This document shows, piece by piece, positions 5,724 through 8,819 of a stretch of 8,819 nucleotides of DNA. The notes under the pieces were generated by a model. It was not told the origin of the DNA. It ran no database searches and saw only the letters and a list, made by a program, of their open reading frames with translations. Origin of the DNA: a bacterium (GTDB lineage: Bacteria; Vulcanimicrobiota; Vulcanimicrobiia; Vulcanimicrobiales; SCRA01); NCBI GenBank assembly GCA_028869325.1, contig JAGWST010000125.1, positions 1 to 8,819 on the forward strand, read 5' to 3'. How positions within the stretch are numbered: the first letter of the stretch is position 1; every line of letters starts with the position of its first letter. The position numbers and the translations under genes are program-made.

Positions 5724-6695
5724 CTAGTGAACCAGATCCTGCGCGAGGACGAACTCTACGCCGGCGGCCTGCATCTGCGGGATCATCGCGCGCAGCGCCT
5801 CGAGCGTGGTGGGCCGCGGATGGCCGATCGCGATCGCGTAGCCGTTGTGCTGCGCCACCTCGAGCAGCCTCCTCAGCATCTCTTCCGTATAGGCGACGCT
5901 GGCCTGGTTATCGAGGAAGACGTCGCGCGAGGCGGTCGGCACGCCGTCCTCGCTGGCCATCTTCCCGCCCACCGACCTGCCGCTGGTCATCGAGTCGATG
6001 AAGAACTTGTCTCGGCGCTTCAGCACCGCCAGCACGTCGCGCATCACGCGCGGGTCCGCGGTGGCCTCGCTGCCTTCGTGATTGTTGACGCCCGCCGCCA
6101 GCGGCACTTGCGCCAGGTCGCTCTCCACCTGATCGGTGATCGCGCCGTCGCTCATCTCCGTGGTGACCTTGCCGGGACCTGGGTTGATGTGCGAGACCGG
6201 CTCCATCGGCAGGTGGAGCATGACGCCCTTGCCGGCCGCCCGCGCCTCGCCGGCGATGGTCTTGGTGTAGTGCACGTCGGGCAGCACCGACATCGTCAAC
6301 GGCACCGGCAGCGCGAGGAAGCCGCGCTCCGTCGCGATCCACTGTCCGCAGTCGTCGACGATGATCGCCACGCGGGGCTTGCCGGCGACCTTGGGGACGT
6401 GGATGCCGCCGGCCGCGGTGGTGCTGACCGGGCGCGGCACGCCGGCGACGACGCGGTTCCCCGTCTCGATGCCGTCCCACGCGGGCGCCGGCGTCTCCAA
6501 GACGGGCACAGGCGTCGCCGCCGGCATGGTAGCCTCCGCCAAGGGGCGCTGCGCCACGCGCTGCTGCCGCCCGAACGTGAGCTTGGCGTGGCTCACGTAG
6601 CTCGCCGCGAGCGCGCCGACCATCAGCGCCAAGACGACTAGCAGGACCAGCGTGAGCAGCGATGGGCCGCCGCCCCGTCTCTTGCGTTTTGCCAT
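5724..6695 (-). CDS. Divergent polysaccharide deacetylase, membrane-anchored
   Basis: A 323-residue protein of the Polysacc_deac_2 (YibQ-like) family, relatives of carbohydrate esterase 4 enzymes with a TIM-barrel-like NodB fold acting on envelope glycans; the actual substrate is unproven. Seen: an N-in anchor with KRKRR then a transmembrane helix (about 11-33); a Pro/Ala-rich linker to about 105; then the domain with AIIVDDCG (110-117), MSVLPD (135-140), GVMLHLPMEP (157-166), GVNNHEGSEATAD (202-214), FFIDSMTSG (231-239), DVFLDN (258-263) and IGHPRPTTLEAL (290-301). The Asp pair, two His and Asp are metal-site candidates. AGGAG lies 3 bases before ATG and overlaps the stop of the upstream lipoprotein gene (6-bp gap), so the two are translated together. 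It is the last gene of the envelope operon. Confidence 0.9.
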   Translation of the reverse strand: MAKRKRRGGGPSLLTLVLLVVLALMVGALAASYVSHAKLTFGRQQRVAQRPLAEATMPAATPVPVLETPAPAWDGIETGNRVVAGVPRPVSTTAAGGIHVPKVAGKPRVAIIVDDCGQWIATERGFLALPVPLTMSVLPDVHYTKTIAGEARAAGKGVMLHLPMEPVSHINPGPGKVTTEMSDGAITDQVESDLAQVPLAAGVNNHEGSEATADPRVMRDVLAVLKRRDKFFIDSMTSGRSVGGKMASEDGVPTASRDVFLDNQASVAYTEEMLRRLLEVAQHNGYAIAIGHPRPTTLEALRAMIPQMQAAGVEFVLAQDLVH

Positions 6696-6701
6696 GATCT
6701 C

Positions 6702-7163
6702 CTAGAACTCGTGGGCGACGCGGGGGTCGACCGTGAGGCCGACGCGCGAGGCGCCGATGACGTTGCCGGCGCCGTCGAAGACCTCCACCGTGGCGTAGCG
6801 TACGTTGCCGATCGCGACCTCCCAGGGATTGATCGGCACGTCGTACGATCGCCTCAGACGGACGAAAGGCACGACGAAGACCGTCTGATTGATCGGGAAG
6901 GTGCGCGAGTAGATCTGCAGGTCGTGTCCGATGTAGCGGGCCCCGCCCCAGACCTTGACCTGCGCCGCGGAGATGTGCAGCATGCCCACGCCCTCGCCCA
7001 TCACGGTGGCCTTCACCACGGCGTGCGTATCGAAGCGGCCCAGCACGACCGGATTCGGAGCAATCGTCAGCGCGAGGTGGGGAGAGCAGCCCGTCAGCAA
7101 GACCAGGCAACTCGAGAAGAACGCGCGGAGAACACCGGCGCGCACCGCGACGGCGCGACTCAT
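6702..7163 (-). CDS. Small lipoprotein of the cell-envelope operon
   Basis: A 153-residue exported lipoprotein, family not recognised. Seen: Arg-containing N-terminus, hydrophobic core (11-24) and lipobox LTGC with Cys26; the mature part is beta-rich, with pieces such as ALTIAPNPVVLGRFDTHAVV (31-50) and RYATVEVFDGAGNVIGASRV near the end, like an Ig-type or other beta-sandwich fold. ATG at 7163 overlaps the TGA of the SEDS gene (ATGA), a sign of translational coupling; there is only a weak Shine-Dalgarno. The position between a glycosyltransferase and a deacetylase suggests a structural or accessory envelope role. Confidence 0.85.
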   Translation of the reverse strand: MSRAVAVRAGVLRAFFSSCLVLLTGCSPHLALTIAPNPVVLGRFDTHAVVKATVMGEGVGMLHISAAQVKVWGGARYIGHDLQIYSRTFPINQTVFVVPFVRLRRSYDVPINPWEVAIGNVRYATVEVFDGAGNVIGASRVGLTVDPRVAHEF

Positions 7164-8464
7164 GGGATCGCGGTTTCGGAGCGCAAGCGCGTGGCGCCTC
7201 CCGCCGGCGGATCGGCGGGATCGCGCAGGCCGGCTCCCAGACCGCTGGCGATCCAGACGATGTCGACCAACAGGAAGTTGGCCACCAGCGAGCTGCCGCC
7301 GTACGAGATGAACGGCAACGTGATGCCGGTCAGGGGAAGCAATCCAACCACGCCGCCGACGATCACGAAGATCTGCAGGCCCAGCAACGAGGCCAAACCC
7401 AACACCAACAGCTTGGAGTAGAGATCGGGACGGCGGCGGGCGACGCCGAACGCGCGCCAGATCAACACCGCGTAGAGCGCCAGCAGAATGCACGCGCCGA
7501 GCAGTCCGGCCTCCTCGCTCCAGGCCGCGTAGATGTAATCCGTGGCCACGTCGGGTATGGCCGGATGTCCCAACCGCAGCCCGGTGCCGAAGAGGCCGCC
7601 GGCGGCCAATGAGAAGAGGGCCATCAGCGCTTGATAGCCGCTTCCCAGCGGATCGGCGAACGGGTGCAGCCAGACGTCGATGCGCACGCGCAGGTAAGCA
7701 AAGTGGCGCGCGGCGATGAGCGCCGCCGCGGCGAAGACGGCGAGGCTTCCCAGCACCAGATCCAGGCGCCGGGTGCCGGCATAGAGCATGATCACGAAGA
7801 CGCCGAGGAAGAGCACGGCCATGCCGACGTCGTGCTGCAGCACCAGGATCGCCATTGCCGTTCCCCAGCCGAGAAAGAGCGGGCCCAGGTAACGCAGGCT
7901 TGCGCGGAGCCGCCACGGCGCGGCCTGCGCGATCACCTCGCCGCGCTCCGCCAGGTACGCCGCCAAGAAAAACACCAGGAAGAGCTTGATCAGCTCCACC
8001 GGCTGGAAGGAGACGCCGGCGAAGCGCAGCCAGAGCTTGGCGCCGTTCACCTCGGTGCCCGCGATGGCGACAACGGCGAAGAGCGCGATCGAGAGCAGCA
8101 CCCAGAGATACTTCACCTGCGACCAGCGACGATAGCTCTCAAGCACGGGGCGCAGCACGACGACGAGCGCAAGCGAGACCAGCATGCCGATCTCCTGGCG
8201 GCGTCCCAGATCGGCCGAGAGCCGCGTCACCAGCATCAGGCCCACGCCGGCGATCAGGACGGCCAGGGCGGGAAGGAGATCGTCGCGGTCGTCGCCGCGC
8301 GGCTGGATAGCGACCCATGCCAGCGCAAGCGCGGCGCTCAACACGAGCAACGGACGCGAGAGCGCGTTCGCCGGAAGAATCGAGAGCGCGAAGGCATCGA
8401 CGCCGAGCGCCAATGCCATGGGGAGCAGGCGTCGAATCAGGCTACTTGCTGCCGAGGCGCTCAA
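7160..8464 (-). CDS. SEDS-family peptidoglycan glycosyltransferase (FtsW/RodA/SpoVE)
   Basis: A 434-residue polytopic membrane protein that polymerises lipid II into glycan strands, normally with a class B penicillin-binding protein. Seen: about ten hydrophobic segments; NGAKLWLRFAGVSFQPVELI (140-159); LQHDVGMAVLFL (209-220); the large extracytoplasmic loop with HPFADPLGSGYQALMALFSL (267-286), where Asp271 matches the catalytic Asp of RodA; LFGTGLRLG (291-299); TDYIYAAWSEEAGLLG (308-323); and LLPLTGITLPFISYGGSSLV (375-394). Sequence alone does not separate FtsW (division) from RodA (elongation). The TTG start at 8464 overlaps the upstream gene by 23 bp and has a weak GGATCG; ATG at 8419 is the alternative (15 residues shorter). 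No PBP2-type partner follows it; a lipoprotein and deacetylase do. Confidence 0.95.
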   Translation of the reverse strand: MSASAASSLIRRLLPMALALGVDAFALSILPANALSRPLLVLSAALALAWVAIQPRGDDRDDLLPALAVLIAGVGLMLVTRLSADLGRRQEIGMLVSLALVVVLRPVLESYRRWSQVKYLWVLLSIALFAVVAIAGTEVNGAKLWLRFAGVSFQPVELIKLFLVFFLAAYLAERGEVIAQAAPWRLRASLRYLGPLFLGWGTAMAILVLQHDVGMAVLFLGVFVIMLYAGTRRLDLVLGSLAVFAAAALIAARHFAYLRVRIDVWLHPFADPLGSGYQALMALFSLAAGGLFGTGLRLGHPAIPDVATDYIYAAWSEEAGLLGACILLALYAVLIWRAFGVARRRPDLYSKLLVLGLASLLGLQIFVIVGGVVGLLPLTGITLPFISYGGSSLVANFLLVDIVWIASGLGAGLRDPADPPAGGATRLRSETAIP

Positions 8465-8819
8465 CGATCCGATCGGCCTGCTCCTCGGAGCCCACGGAGC
8501 CCGACTCCAGCGTCGCCAGCGTCCGCGGCTCCACGTGATCGGCTTGCAAGCTGTAGGTCTTCAACACGCGCCAGGCGTGGATGCCGAAGATATCCGTCGG
8601 ATACCCCTGGGCGAGCGCGACGTGTCCGCGCACGACGGTGAAGTACTCGTGCGATGAGACGATTCGGAAGCCGATCACCGTCAGCAGCATCAGCCAGACC
8701 AGCGCTAGCGACGCCATCAGGCGCGAGAGATTGAAGGTGAACGCCGGCGCGGTCTGGGTCGAAGGCTGCGTGTGGAGGTTGAGCTGGCGGCCGAGCAGCG
8801 CGGTGCCGTTGTCGGTCCC
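8442..8819 (-). CDS. C-terminal part of a single-pass membrane protein, possibly PstP-like
   Basis: The window shows the last 125 residues; the N-terminus lies beyond 8819. Seen: a polar cytoplasmic linker (LLGRQLNLHTQPSTQTAPAF), one transmembrane helix (SLALVWLMLLTVIGFRIV), then an extracytoplasmic tail of about 70 residues beginning SSHEYFTVVRGHVALAQGYP and ending EEQADRIVERLGSK. The tail pattern (Y/F-x-V-x-x-G-x-V-x-x-x-x-G-x-P, later a helix with A-x-x-I-V-x-x-L) recalls the extracellular end of PP2C phosphatases of the PstP type, which precede rodA in many actinobacterial clusters. This is inference from pattern and gene order; no catalytic motif is in view. It overlaps the SEDS gene by 23 bp if TTG is used, indicating one operon. 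Confidence 0.7.
   Translation of the reverse strand, partial: GTDNGTALLGRQLNLHTQPSTQTAPAFTFNLSRLMASLALVWLMLLTVIGFRIVSSHEYFTVVRGHVALAQGYPTDIFGIHAWRVLKTYSLQADHVEPRTLATLESGSVGSEEQADRIVERLGSK

Noticed and set aside
4886..6001. 371-codon plus-strand frame over the peptidase gene
   Set aside because: Very Arg-rich, motif-free; another frame of the same strand encodes the HEFGH protease.
5580..6641. 353-codon plus-strand frame opposite the deacetylase gene
   Set aside because: Arg/His/Asp-rich composition without domains; it is a GC-driven shadow of the minus-strand gene with all family motifs.
7631..8641. 336-codon plus-strand frame opposite the SEDS gene
   Set aside because: Highly charged low-complexity product; the minus strand carries the conserved membrane enzyme.
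1..8819. CRISPR array or tandem repeat array
   Set aside because: No regularly spaced direct repeats were seen anywhere in the window.

Overview
The window is GC-rich bacterial chromosome, with tightly packed genes, high G/C at third codon positions, CCA-encoding tRNA genes and a Gram-negative-style mix of lipoproteins and cell-envelope enzymes. The phylum cannot be fixed from the sequence. The gene mix (SEDS glycosyltransferase next to what may be a PstP-like phosphatase tail, a divergent polysaccharide deacetylase, an anthrax-LF-like zincin, an IS1380 relic) would suit an uncultured GC-rich lineage such as Eremiobacterota, but that is a guess.

Bases 1 to about 2682 look like one end of a decayed integrative element. 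On the minus strand are a frameshifted, window-truncated gene with a HEPN-type R-x4-H motif, a RimJ/RimL-like GNAT acetyltransferase, and the C-terminal quarter of an IS1380-type transposase with hairpins near its presumed end. On the plus strand is the C-terminal catalytic part of a tyrosine integrase that has lost its N-terminal half and box-I arginine. The integrase fragment ends 72 bp from the 3' end of a tRNA-Glu gene, the usual geometry of a tRNA-targeted integration site.

Bases 2640 to 2940 hold a compact stable-RNA operon on the minus strand: a strong sigma70-like promoter (TTGACC, 18 bp, TATAAT), tRNA-Gln(CUG), tRNA-Glu(CUC) one base later, and a terminator hairpin. This marks the likely border between island and core chromosome.

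Bases 2994 to 5703 hold single-gene units: a secreted lipoprotein of probable beta-propeller type (minus), an unrecognised 78-residue protein (plus), a stand-alone PAS sensor (minus; convergent, sharing a 12-bp hairpin over both stop codons) and a small M34/ATLF-like zinc metallopeptidase (plus).

Bases 5724 to 8819 are a tightly coupled minus-strand cell-envelope operon: the end of a membrane protein with one transmembrane segment and a small extracytoplasmic domain, then a SEDS (FtsW/RodA/SpoVE) peptidoglycan glycosyltransferase, a 153-residue lipoprotein overlapping it by ATGA, and a membrane-anchored divergent polysaccharide deacetylase 6 bp further on. The likely common theme is building and trimming the cell wall.
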